A stretch of DNA of 64,000 nucleotides from the NCBI GenBank assembly GCA_951813855.1, contig OX638380.1, positions 4,618,518 through 4,682,517 on the forward strand, written 5' to 3'. Shown piece by piece: positions 1 through 8,412 of this stretch (within the stretch, counting starts at the first letter, position 1; each line of letters opens with the position of its first letter). The translations under genes and the position numbers were made by a program. The notes under the pieces were generated by a model. That model was not told the origin of the DNA. It searched no databases and saw only the letters and a program-made list of their open reading frames with translations. The stretch is from an uncultured Verrucomicrobiae bacterium. Its GTDB lineage: Bacteria > Verrucomicrobiota > Verrucomicrobiia > Limisphaerales > AAA164-E04.

Positions 1-95
1 CTGAAGAGTTGTTGTCCTTGGACCTTCGCGGACATCAAGGCACCGGCCACCGCCAAGGCGAAGCAGGGGAGTTTCATTCGGGAAAGGATTGTCAT
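1..95 (-). CDS. N-terminus of a secreted protein, cut by window edge
   Basis: An open frame runs from ATG at 95 (in-frame alternative ATG at 77) to the left edge without a stop. From the second ATG it reads MKLPCFALAVAGALMSAKVQ: a basic start, a hydrophobic stretch and small residues near a plausible signal-peptidase site. Only about 31 codons are visible, so the function cannot be told. The gene is divergent from the aldo/keto reductase gene downstream. Confidence 0.5.
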   Translation of the reverse strand, partial: MTILSRMKLPCFALAVAGALMSAKVQGQQLF

Positions 96-599
96 GGAGC
101 GTGGCTCAAAGTTCTAGGGTAAAGCAGATAGACCGGTTTTCGTCTCATCAACTTATTCTGACTTGTCGAGCCTAGGGAAGATCCGGTCGGATTTCAAGTT
201 CGTTAGGGAAAACTTTCGGTTTTCATTCGGCGAGTCGCGTTTTAGACTGGCCGCCCGGAAGGACCGGGGCCGGTGAACCGGAAGCCGCGGCCAAGGCGGC
301 GAGGAGCAGGGAGAATTTCCTCGCTTCGGCGGAGCGGCTTTATCGCCTCCCGAATCGGTTCCGCTTTTTCGGCGGGGCGGTAGGCGTCGATAATCGTTCG
401 TCGTGGAGGCACGCCTCCGGAACGAGACGGCGCCGGCCGTTGGTTCCCTGAGGTTTCCGGATTGCCCGAACCAATTTGGCTCGGCGCTTCGGTCTCGTCA
501 GGGGAAACGGATCGATCACGGACTGAATTCGGACGGCAGGATGAGCGAAGCGAAGGCAATCGTTTCGGCCGGCGCTGAAGAGGGGGAATAACTAAACTG
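96..599. other. Intergenic region between divergent genes
   Basis: About 500 bases with no convincing gene. Open frames exist on both strands, but their composition is biased (Arg/Pro/Ser-rich) and they look like the GC-driven open frames seen antisense to real genes elsewhere in the window. Promoters for both flanking divergent genes should lie here; I see no clear -35/-10 pair. Confidence 0.4.
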
Positions 600-1733
600 A
601 TGCAACCGACCCGCACCGCTTACGGAATCTGGAACGGGGGACGATATATGCACTTCGGCCAGATGCTGGACGAAGCTCGAATCGAGGCCTTGATCCGGCA
701 GGCTTGGCAGGAGGGAGTCCGCACCTTCGTGACGGCCGACGTTTACGACCAGGGCGGAGCCGATCGGATGATCGGAAAGGCGTTGGCCGAATTTCCGCGC
801 GAGAGCTATTGTTTGGTCGGGGCGGTCGGACACGACTGGTATCAGGGGAAGCGGGAAGGCTCCAAAGGATTTCCCCGGTTTTCGGACGCCCGGTTGCGGC
901 CGCTGGAACGGTTTTCCGATTATTTGAAATTCGCCGCCGAGAGTTCCTTGCAACGATGCGCCGTCGATCGTTTCGATTTGTTGTTGCTGCATAATCCCGA
1001 TGCCGTCGGCTTCGCGAGCGAGGCCGTCTGGAAGGCGATGCGATCGGTGCGGGAAGAAGGGATGACGGAATCGCTCGGCGTCGCTCCGGGGCCGGCCAAC
1101 GGCTACACGTTGGACTTGATCCTCTGTTTCGAACGGTTCGGCGAATGGATCGATTGGGCGATGATTATCCTGAATCCGTTCGAACCTTGGCCGGGCAAAC
1201 TTGGATTGCCCGCCGCCGAACGATTCGACGTCAAGTTGATAACTCGGGTGGTGGATTACGGCGGCCTGTTTCATGACGACGTACGCCCCGGCCATGTCTT
1301 CGGCGAAAAGGATCACCGTAAGTTTCGTCCCGACGGATGGGTCGAGGCGGGCAACGAAAAACTGGATCGCTTACGGGAGTGCGCCGAGCGGCATCATTTG
1401 ACGATGTTGCAACTGGCCTGCCTGTGGAACCTGTCGCACGCCTCCGTAAAGACCGTCGTGCCGACCTTGATTCAGGAACAGGGAGACCAAGCCAAATCGA
1501 TCGAAGCCAAATTGCAGGAGTTAAGTAGACTTCCCGAACTTGAATTGGACCTGGAAACCGTCGCCATGATCGAATCGATCGGCGATAACCAAGGATGCAT
1601 GATGCTCAAGGGCGGCAATCCTGATTATTCCGGCGAGGCGCAGGCCGATCGCTGGGAGATGAATTCGGACCTCAAGGGAGTCGCGGAGCGTTGGAATATT
1701 CGGCCTCAGGAGGAACTGACTTATCACGGATGA
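600..1733 (+). CDS. Aldo/keto reductase-family protein lacking the catalytic lysine
   Basis: A 377-residue TIM-barrel protein of the aldo/keto reductase superfamily. The N-terminal half carries the family pattern TADVYDQGGADRMIGKAL, with Asp47 and Tyr49 of the catalytic tetrad, and LLLLHNPD with His131. The strand that normally ends in the catalytic Lys ('TK') reads YCLVGAVGHDW (residues 70-80) with no Lys. Known AKRs use Asp-Tyr-Lys-His to reduce carbonyls with NADPH, so this may be a divergent or non-reductase member. The C-terminal helical part (AERHHLTMLQLACLWNLSH) is also family-typical. No operon partner is visible. The superfamily is confident; substrate and activity are unknown. Confidence 0.8.
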   Translation: MQPTRTAYGIWNGGRYMHFGQMLDEARIEALIRQAWQEGVRTFVTADVYDQGGADRMIGKALAEFPRESYCLVGAVGHDWYQGKREGSKGFPRFSDARLRPLERFSDYLKFAAESSLQRCAVDRFDLLLLHNPDAVGFASEAVWKAMRSVREEGMTESLGVAPGPANGYTLDLILCFERFGEWIDWAMIILNPFEPWPGKLGLPAAERFDVKLITRVVDYGGLFHDDVRPGHVFGEKDHRKFRPDGWVEAGNEKLDRLRECAERHHLTMLQLACLWNLSHASVKTVVPTLIQEQGDQAKSIEAKLQELSRLPELELDLETVAMIESIGDNQGCMMLKGGNPDYSGEAQADRWEMNSDLKGVAERWNIRPQEELTYHG

Positions 1734-3020
1734 TTTCGGGTTACCGGACGAAATCGTCGGCAACCGCTCTAATCCCTTAGCCTTACCGGTAGTTAGCCTG
1801 ATTTGGAGCGATCGTTACCGATCGGGACCGGCAATGAATTTATGGATTAGGCTTAAAGCGACGCGTCTCACTTGAAACGGGACTACCTTACAACTCCGGA
1901 AATGCGGTCTCGGCGACCGGCACTATGGTCGGTGAAACGACCATGATGCCAGGCAACAGATCTTTGACGTGAAAGGGTTGCTAGTCGAGCGGTCGAAACC
2001 ATTTTGGAAACCGATAGTGGGCAAATGACAGATGGCATCGGCGAGATGCCGCTCGTCACTGGCTGGACAAGACAACTGTTGCGCTTGCGATTTCTGCCAG
2101 TAGGCGGTAAGGAATCTCGACAGAATGTTTCCGGTTAATCTCTTCCTTGAACGAATGCCGAAACGAGGCTTGCAGGGCATGGCTGGCGCTTATCGTGAAA
2201 TCCGGAAATCTTGCCGGGAAACTACCACCTGATGTTTGACTAGCACCGTTACTGAATGGGAAAGTTCGGTTCGAGGCGGCTGGAAAACCGAGACGAAATC
2301 AAAGCGATTGATTCGTGAAAGTCGACCGCTACCTAAAATAATTCGAAAAAACGTTGCCCAATGCTTAGGACTAAGGCATGTTCCAGGTAGATGCGGATCT
2401 TCGGGACAGGAACGCTTCCGAGGTGAAGCGGGCCGTATTTTATGGGCCGGTAGCGGTCGAAAGACGGGACGGAGGGTAGGCCAAGAATATCCGGGGACTC
2501 GCGCCGCTGAAGATTTGGGGGTTGAGGCCGACCTTTGGGAACAGTTTTTACGGATGGAAGTCTCGTATCAGATTATTGACTTCGATAGAAGTCGGGGAGG
2601 TTCGCCTCCCGTTGAGTCCTCAGCGGAGCGTGAGCCTGAGTTCAGGAAGGCAGGCGAGGGCGACAGCACCGGTTTTTGGTCCGAACGGCTTGAGTTTGAC
2701 TGGGAACGAATTGAGGGTCACGAGGTTCTTCCCGGGGGCTTGGAAATGTCTTCTCTCGGGAGGACTCCGGCAGTTTCCCCTCGATTCAGGGGCGATTGGT
2801 CCAATCCGAACTCAAAGTGGCGCCATTGATTTTAATTCGTTCATGAAAAGGTAATATCGAGGTTTTACCCTTTACTAAATATAGAATCATTTCTTATCAT
2901 TGCCGGATGCTTGCCTCCTTTAGAACGCTTTTTCGATTAATCGTTCCCTGTTCCCTGCAGCGCATAAAAGATGATCGGATCGACCGAATTCATAAAGGCT
3001 TGGAACTATCAGGAAGCTAA
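1734..3020. other. Gene-poor 1.3-kb stretch
   Basis: No recognisable gene. On the plus strand an open frame of 197 codons (2236-2829) has no family I recognise and a low-complexity Arg/Gly/Glu-rich composition. On the minus strand, about 2060-2190, a short segment can be read as a plausible peptide in one frame but is interrupted by stops. The stretch may hold decayed mobile DNA, since an insertion-sequence remnant follows at 3838. The last 150 bases are more AT-rich and lead into the next gene. Confidence 0.35.
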
Positions 3021-3875
3021 ATGAATAAGGTGATTACGAAATCTCGAGTCATCATGGCAGGTGGTGCGATAGTCATGGTTAGTTTGGGAGCTGTAGTTTG
3101 GCTGAATCATGCTGACCGGACTTCGTTTCTAAAATCAAATTTCGGGGCGAGCGGCTTGATTGATAATAAATCGAATCACCTCGAACTTGATTCCGGACGG
3201 ATGCAATCGGTTACTGAAGCAACTGATTCGAATAATCGCGAAAAATGGATTGATGAATTTCCCTGGTCGCCGACCCATGATCCGGCATACGATCTGGCTA
3301 GAATCAAAAAGATACTCAATGCGAAAAAAGATTTCCGTGAAATAATTGACAACCACCAAATACTGACCCTTTTCTTTAACGACAGATATCGCTTTTCTCC
3401 TCAGTTTGAACAAACTTACCGGGTGCTCGAAAAACATGACTTGGGTCAAAACCCAATTCTTGCAATTAAACTGTTTAATCCATTAAGACACTACGCAGAG
3501 ACGTCAGAGCGTTCCCCGGATCAAATGTTGTCGGAAGACGGCCTGTTCTACTATTTCGTCGCACGCAAGGATGAACAGGATTATTCCTTAGGATTGATAG
3601 AATGGTATATCCTTGATGATTCCGGGTGGTTGTATAATGCTGACACTTCTGAAGAATATAGAAAAAAAGCCCGGGCAATCGCTCGGGAGTTGATAGCTTC
3701 CGTAACAAACATGCTTGATCTTCCACGCGACGTTATGGGTTATGTCCAATTAAGATACCGGACAACCCAAATTCCAGATGAAGCACAGTTGTTATCAGGT
3801 CAAAAACGGTTTTTAGTGCCTTACGAAGGTTGGAAAAGCTGGAGGGGGACGGAAATCAATAACCGAACACGATAA
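3021..3875 (+). CDS. Membrane-anchored hypothetical protein, 3' end replaced by IS sequence
   Basis: 284 residues. Residues 1-28 form a basic N-terminus and one hydrophobic segment (VIMAGGAIVMVSLGAVVWL), so a signal anchor is likely. The rest is soluble, charged and unrecognised. The gene is AT-rich compared with its GC-rich neighbours, suggesting recent acquisition. The last dozen codons (from about 3838) overlap DNA homologous to the interior of the ISAzo13 transposase at 33.3-34.6 kb, read in another frame. The native C-terminus has therefore been lost and the present end is chimeric. Function unknown; the product may be non-functional. Confidence 0.55.
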   Translation: MNKVITKSRVIMAGGAIVMVSLGAVVWLNHADRTSFLKSNFGASGLIDNKSNHLELDSGRMQSVTEATDSNNREKWIDEFPWSPTHDPAYDLARIKKILNAKKDFREIIDNHQILTLFFNDRYRFSPQFEQTYRVLEKHDLGQNPILAIKLFNPLRHYAETSERSPDQMLSEDGLFYYFVARKDEQDYSLGLIEWYILDDSGWLYNADTSEEYRKKARAIARELIASVTNMLDLPRDVMGYVQLRYRTTQIPDEAQLLSGQKRFLVPYEGWKSWRGTEINNRTR

Positions 3876-4877
3876 GACTCTTTTGTCAGATCTGGATAAA
3901 CTTCTCGAACCCGAGACTCGAGGTGATCCTGAAAATCCGTTGCGTTGGACCTGCAAAAGTGCTGAACAAATCAAAACCACATTAAATGAAATGGGACATC
4001 AAATAAGTGAATGCACCGTAAATAATTTGCTCCATGAAATGGGATACAGCCTTCAAGGCAATCAGAAAACCCTAGAAGGCAAACAGCATCCCGATCGAAA
4101 CCAGCAATTTCGACATATTGAACGGAAATCCCGGAAATTCTTGAAGAAAAACCAACCAGTGATTTCGGTTGACACGAAAAAAAGGAACTGGTGGGACAGC
4201 ACAAAAATATGGGGAACGAATGGCATCCGAAAGGAAATCCCGAACTAGTCAAAGTGCATGATTTCCCCGATCCAAATCTACCGAAAGCAAGTCCATATGG
4301 CGTGTATGATCTGAGCACCAATACGGGTTGGGTAAGTGTAGGCACTGACCACGATACTGCGGAATTTGCGGTAGAAACTATTCGTCGATGGTGGCTATCA
4401 ATGGGACGAAAAAATCATCCCAATGCCAAGAAGCTATTAATTATGGCTGATGGAGGTGGTTCAAATGGTAGTCGTAATAAATTATGGAAAACCGAGTTGC
4501 AAAAACTGGCAGATGAACTTAATATGGAAATATCAGTTTGTCATTTTCCTCCGGGTACGAGCAAGTGGAATAAAATTGAACATCGAATGTTTTCATGCAT
4601 TTCGATGAATTGGCGGGGACGCCCATTAACCAATTATGAAACCATAGTTAATTTGATTAGCAATACAACGACTAAAAATGGGTTGAAAATAAATTGCATG
4701 TTAGATAAATCCAAATATCAGACTGGCATAAAAATTACTGATGAACAAATGCAAAATTTGCGCTTAACTAAAGAGAAGTTTCATGGTGAATGGAATTATA
4801 AATTAAAGCCCCATGATTGTAAATAATACGTTTGATACGCACACAAAAAACGACAGTTTAATTATGCGAGAACCCTT
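3838..4877 (+). pseudogene. ISAzo13-family insertion sequence remnant (5'-truncated, frameshifted transposase)
   Basis: Homologous to the near-complete element at 33289-34828, in opposite orientation. Transposase similarity starts about 3838, so the N-terminal third and the left end are missing. The frame is open to 4175, then a run of seven A (4170-4176) stands where the other copy has eight; the missing base shifts the frame. The C-terminal part continues at 4191-4826 and includes the DDE-domain signature ADGGGSNGSRNKLWK and HFPPGTSKWNKIEH. The element's right end is recognisable at about 4867-4877 (GCGAGAACCC, a diverged form of the intact inverted repeat). The remnant is inactive and has disrupted the gene before it. 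Confidence 0.9.
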
Positions 4878-4899
4878 GGGTAACTGAGGGGTCTTTTTT
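4872..4899 (+). terminator. Possible intrinsic terminator after the IS remnant
   Basis: ACCCTT (4872-4877) can pair with AGGGGT (4887-4892) with one G-U pair, followed by six T (4894-4899). The stem is short and overlaps the old insertion-sequence end, so the assignment is tentative. Confidence 0.4.
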
Positions 4900-4922
4900 C
4901 ATTTGAATGTTGATTTTGTGCG

Positions 4923-5614
4923 ATGAATGAGGTAAGTTTTCAGTTTGCGGGTTTTTGGAGGCGTTTGGTCGCTCAATTGATTGATTTTGGGATCCTTTGT
5001 GCCATTGGATTTCCTTTGTTTACTATCTTAATGAGCAGTCTAGATTTTGGACAAATCGTTGCGCCGCCGAATGCTCGCGGTGGAGAAGTTAAAATAAAAT
5101 TAAAATTTGCACTTGCGCATCGGATCGAAGTGCAAACCGAAGTGTACACTAACGAATCGAAAAAACGGGTTAGTTTTTCGGAATTTGTGTCGGCTGTCTC
5201 GCAAATCACTCCCGATCAATGGTTGAATTCGATTATCCTTCCAGGACTTTCACTCGATAATTCAATTAATTTCTTCATCAACTGGTTTCTCATGGCTTGT
5301 CTCATCGTCTTTTTTTGGAGGACTTGGCAGGCGACCCCGGGAAAATGATCATGAGACTTGTCATAGTCGATGCCGGCTCCGGCCTGAAACCCACTTCAGC
5401 TCAATTGTTGGTTCGCTATTTGGGTTACTTTCCTTCTAAAGCGATTTTCTTGCTTTTTTTTATCATTGGCATTCATCCGAGAAAGCAGGGACTCCATGAC
5501 ATGCTGGCCAATACGGTCGTGGTCCGGAAAGGCATGATCGCCCAAAACGACGGTGTGCGTGACGAAACTTCGGTTCCCGATCAAGAATTAAAACTTTCGT
5601 CAAGCTCGGAATAA
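4923..5614 (+). pseudogene. RDD-family membrane protein gene, one frameshift
   Basis: Two overlapping frames make one RDD protein. The first (4923-5348) starts MNEVSFQFAGFWRRLVAQLI, has the Arg/Asp-bearing first transmembrane helix, a soluble insert, a second helix, and ends at ATPGK. The second (5297-5614) resumes with MIMRLVIVDAGSGLKPT and a third helix (FPSKAIFLLFFIIGI), then HDMLANTVVV. In the family the ATPGK motif continues directly into this sequence, so one A is missing near 5342-5346 in an AAAA run. RDD proteins are multi-pass inner-membrane proteins of mostly unknown role. AT-rich like the preceding segment. Either a real one-base lesion or a sequencing error. Confidence 0.75.
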
Positions 5615-5856
5615 ACCTTCGAATACTTCAAAACGATCGGATTTCGATCCTGGAGATTGTTCTTTCGTCATTTAATCCCGGTAAGTCGCTCGTTGATTAA
5701 GATGACGGCTCCATTTACCGTATCGGCACTGTCTTGAGGTATTCGTAAACGATTGCGACCTTCGCATCTTGTTTGTCGTTGTAGCGCCTTGACCGTTCAT
5801 CACCTGTTAAATTCCCTGATTTTGAGGCTGCCGGAACCGGTGCCAAAACCATGGTG
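5615..5856. other. Intergenic, convergent genes
   Basis: Spacer between the plus-strand RDD gene and the minus-strand gmhB gene. I see no gene, and no clear terminator hairpin. Confidence 0.4.
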
Positions 5857-6444
5857 TCAGGCGTTTAGCTTTTCATGCCGTCGGCGATCAGTCATGCTTG
5901 ACGAATCAGACAGAATATATTCTGCCGCTTCGGTGAGGTTTTCGGCGATCTGGGCGCGTGACAAATCGATATCCGGCCGGCTCAACAATTGGCTCCCATA
6001 GCCGGTTTTGACCAAAATGCTTTTGCGAACTCCCGCATTCCAGCCGCATTGTAAATCGCTTAATTTATCTCCGATCATGTAGGAACGCGACAGTTCGATC
6101 CGGTAAATTTTGCTGGCATTGAGCAAGAACCGGGGAGAAGGTTTGCGGCCGCAAGTCGGTTCGTCCGGAGTTTCCGGAGCATAATAAATCCGGCGGAAAA
6201 CCACTCCCGATTCGGCGGCTAGGGCGACTAGTCGATCATGAACCGCTTTCAACTCGCGCTCGGTGTAAAAGCCTCGGCCGATGCCCGATTGATTGGTAAC
6301 GACGAACAGCAGAAAGCCGTGATCCTGCAACGACCGGAGCGCCTCGGGAACGCCGTTCAGTAATTCCAGGGCCTCGGGCTCGGCCAGATAACTTTTTTCC
6401 CGGTTGATAGTTCCGTCGCGATCGAGAAAAACGGCCCGATTCAT
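5857..6444 (-). CDS. gmhB: D-glycero-beta-D-manno-heptose 1,7-bisphosphate 7-phosphatase (GmhB-like)
   Basis: 195 residues, HAD superfamily type IIIA. The nucleophile motif is at the very N-terminus (FLDRDGT, Asp8 and Asp10), followed by VVTNQSGIGRG, a conserved Lys in GRKPSP, and the acidic motif MIGDKLSDLQCGWNAG. The enzyme removes the 7-phosphate of heptose bisphosphate in ADP-heptose synthesis for LPS. The start overlaps the stop of the heptose kinase gene by four bases, supporting translational coupling and the assignment. The zinc-binding loop of E. coli GmhB (Cys-x-His and Cys-x-Cys) is reduced here to one Cys (DEPTCGRKPSP). The family also contains HisB-type phosphatases, but the neighbour argues for GmhB. 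Confidence 0.85.
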   Translation of the reverse strand: MNRAVFLDRDGTINREKSYLAEPEALELLNGVPEALRSLQDHGFLLFVVTNQSGIGRGFYTERELKAVHDRLVALAAESGVVFRRIYYAPETPDEPTCGRKPSPRFLLNASKIYRIELSRSYMIGDKLSDLQCGWNAGVRKSILVKTGYGSQLLSRPDIDLSRAQIAENLTEAAEYILSDSSSMTDRRRHEKLNA

Positions 6445-7454
6445 CTTGAATGGAGAAAACTGTCGAGCATCTCTTTTTCGGTGACGATGGAAGTTCCTCG
6501 TTTCTTGATGACGAGGCCGGCCGCCCGGTTGGCGAATACGGCCGCTTCCAAGGGATTCGTTCCGGTCGAGACGGCTAACATGAACGAGGCGATAGCCGTG
6601 TCCCCGGCGCCGGAAACGTCGAATACCTCTCTCGACCCGGTGGGTACGTGGACGGTGGGCTTTCCGCGTTGACTAAGCAACATGCCTAATTCTCCCAAGG
6701 TAACGAGAAGAACGTCGGGATCCAGGCGGCGGCGCAAGCGCTTGACCGACTTGCACAATTGGTCGTCCGCCAACGGGTTATCGTTCCGGGTCCGATCGTC
6801 CAGACCGGCCAACTCGAAAACTTCCTTGCGATTGGGCGTCAGGAGCGAAAGGCCCGAAAGATCCAAGCGGTGAATCGGTTTAGGATCCATTCCCAACCAA
6901 AGCTGGCGTTTCCGGCATTCGGTCTTGAGAGCCGTAAGCAGGGAATCGGTGATCGTGCCTTTGCCGTAATCGCCGACGACGACTCCCTTGACCCGCGCCA
7001 AGCTTTCTCGAATTTTTTCGAGGAGAGTTCGTTCTTCTTGGGAGTCGAGGTTCTGGACGCGTTCTTGATCGATGCGAACGATTTGTTGTTGTTTGGTTGC
7101 GACTCGGGTTTTCACGCTCGTGGTCCGATCGGCGATCGAAAATAAACCGCGGCAGTCGACTCGTTCGGCTTTCAATAAGCGTCGCAGGCGAACGCTTTCC
7201 CGGTCCTTGCCGACCGGAGCGCACAGCAGGGTAGGGGCTCCCAGGGCCGTAAGATTTCGAGCCACGTTGGCGGCTCCGCCCGGCATGTAGGATTCACGTT
7301 CCAATTTGAGAACCGGCACCGGCGCTTCCGGCGAGATTCGAGCTACGGAGCCGGTAAGAAAACAATCGAGCATGACGTCGCCCACCACCAGCATCGGGGT
7401 GCGGTTGCCGGCTTCCAGGATATGGCGAACCTGCTGCGGAGTCAACGGTGACAC
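6441..7454 (-). CDS. rfaE1: D-glycero-beta-D-manno-heptose 7-phosphate kinase (RfaE domain I)
   Basis: 337 residues, PfkB/ribokinase fold. N-terminal MLVVGDVMLDCFLTGSVARI and PGGAANVARNLTALGA are the substrate-binding signatures; near the C-terminus DVSGAGDTAIASFML holds the catalytic Asp and anion hole. It phosphorylates heptose 7-phosphate at C1 in the ADP-heptose pathway. In enterobacteria it is fused to an adenylyltransferase (HldE); here only the kinase part is present and the partner is not in the window. Overlaps gmhB by four bases. The thiG stop lies just upstream, so the three genes may be cotranscribed. Confidence 0.9.
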   Translation of the reverse strand: MSPLTPQQVRHILEAGNRTPMLVVGDVMLDCFLTGSVARISPEAPVPVLKLERESYMPGGAANVARNLTALGAPTLLCAPVGKDRESVRLRRLLKAERVDCRGLFSIADRTTSVKTRVATKQQQIVRIDQERVQNLDSQEERTLLEKIRESLARVKGVVVGDYGKGTITDSLLTALKTECRKRQLWLGMDPKPIHRLDLSGLSLLTPNRKEVFELAGLDDRTRNDNPLADDQLCKSVKRLRRRLDPDVLLVTLGELGMLLSQRGKPTVHVPTGSREVFDVSGAGDTAIASFMLAVSTGTNPLEAAVFANRAAGLVIKKRGTSIVTEKEMLDSFLHSR

Positions 7455-7456
7455 TT

Positions 7457-8236
7457 TCAGTCGAGGAATGCGGTCAAGGGACTAGTGGCTTCGGCATGTT
7501 CGGAACTTCTACCGCTACCGATTTCATGGGCGGTACGGCCGGCCTTAACCGCTTGGGCGAATGCGGTCGCCATTCGAAGAGGGTCGGAAGCTACGGCGAT
7601 TGCTGTGTTGACCAGTACGGCGTCGGCTCCCAGTTCCATGGCTTCGGCCGCATGACTCGGCGCTCCCAGCCCGGCGTCGACGACTACCGGAACGCTGGCC
7701 TGTTCGACAATGATGCGAAGTTGATCCCGGGTTTTGAGTCCTTGATTGGAGCCGATCGGCGACCCGAGAGGCATGACTGTCGCCGTTCCGACTTCTTCCA
7801 ATCGTCGAGCGAGGATCGGATCGGCATTAATGTAGGGCAGTACGGTGAATCCTTCTTTGACCAAAACCTTGGCGGCGGCTAAGGTTTCGATCGGGTCGGG
7901 TAGGAGATAACGGGGGTCCGGATGGATTTCGAGTTTGATCCATCGAGGAAGTCCGGCACTGGCCGCTAGCTTGGCCAATCGGACGGCCTCTTCGCAGTCT
8001 CGGGCCCCGCTAGTGTTCGGTAACAGCAGAAAACGACTGGAGTCGATGTATTCGAGGATGTCGGTATGGGGCGAATCGTTTTCGGTCAGTTCGACCCGCC
8101 GCAAGGCGACCGTGACGATTTCAGTACCGCTGGCGTCCAGCGCATCCCTCATGACTTCGGGCGAACTGAATTTACCCGTGCCCACAAGTAATCGGGAATG
8201 AAACTGACGTTCGGCGATGGTGAATGTGTCCTTCAA
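7457..8236 (-). CDS. thiG: Thiazole synthase
   Basis: 259 residues, full-length ThiG. It forms the thiazole phosphate of thiamine from deoxyxylulose 5-phosphate, dehydroglycine and ThiS thiocarboxylate. Visible family blocks are [11 protein letters not shown] near the start, [19 protein letters not shown], the Schiff-base Lys101 in [29 protein letters not shown] and [24 protein letters not shown]. No ThiS, ThiO or ThiH gene is adjacent; the next gene downstream, two bases away, is the heptose kinase. The only ubiquitin-like carrier in the window is in another operon (18651-18938) and is not an obvious ThiS. Confidence 0.95.
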   Translation of the reverse strand: MKDTFTIAERQFHSRLLVGTGKFSSPEVMRDALDASGTEIVTVALRRVELTENDSPHTDILEYIDSSRFLLLPNTSGARDCEEAVRLAKLAASAGLPRWIKLEIHPDPRYLLPDPIETLAAAKVLVKEGFTVLPYINADPILARRLEEVGTATVMPLGSPIGSNQGLKTRDQLRIIVEQASVPVVVDAGLGAPSHAAEAMELGADAVLVNTAIAVASDPLRMATAFAQAVKAGRTAHEIGSGRSSEHAEATSPLTAFLD

Positions 8237-8412
8237 AATATCGATGCGGCCCCATGATAGTTAATTCGGTTTCCCAACGTCGAGAAGGGAATCTATGATC
8301 GGAGGATTCGTCCCCGAGACGGGAGGGACGACGTTCGATTCGGTTTCGAGTCGCGCTTCCGAAAAGGATGAAGTTGACTTGAACCAACGATGTACTATCT
8401 CTTTAGCCTAAC

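Noticed and set aside
516-1316. Long open frame antisense to the aldo/keto reductase gene
   Set aside because: It mirrors the codon structure of the real gene and has no recognisable content of its own.
2236-2829. 197-codon open frame as a gene
   Set aside because: No family, no ribosome site and biased low-complexity composition; similar frames occur antisense to real genes in this GC-rich DNA.
4170-4176. Programmed frameshift in the ISAzo13 transposase at the A-run
   Set aside because: The second copy has eight A and is in frame across this point; the family transposase is a single frame, so the short run is a lesion.
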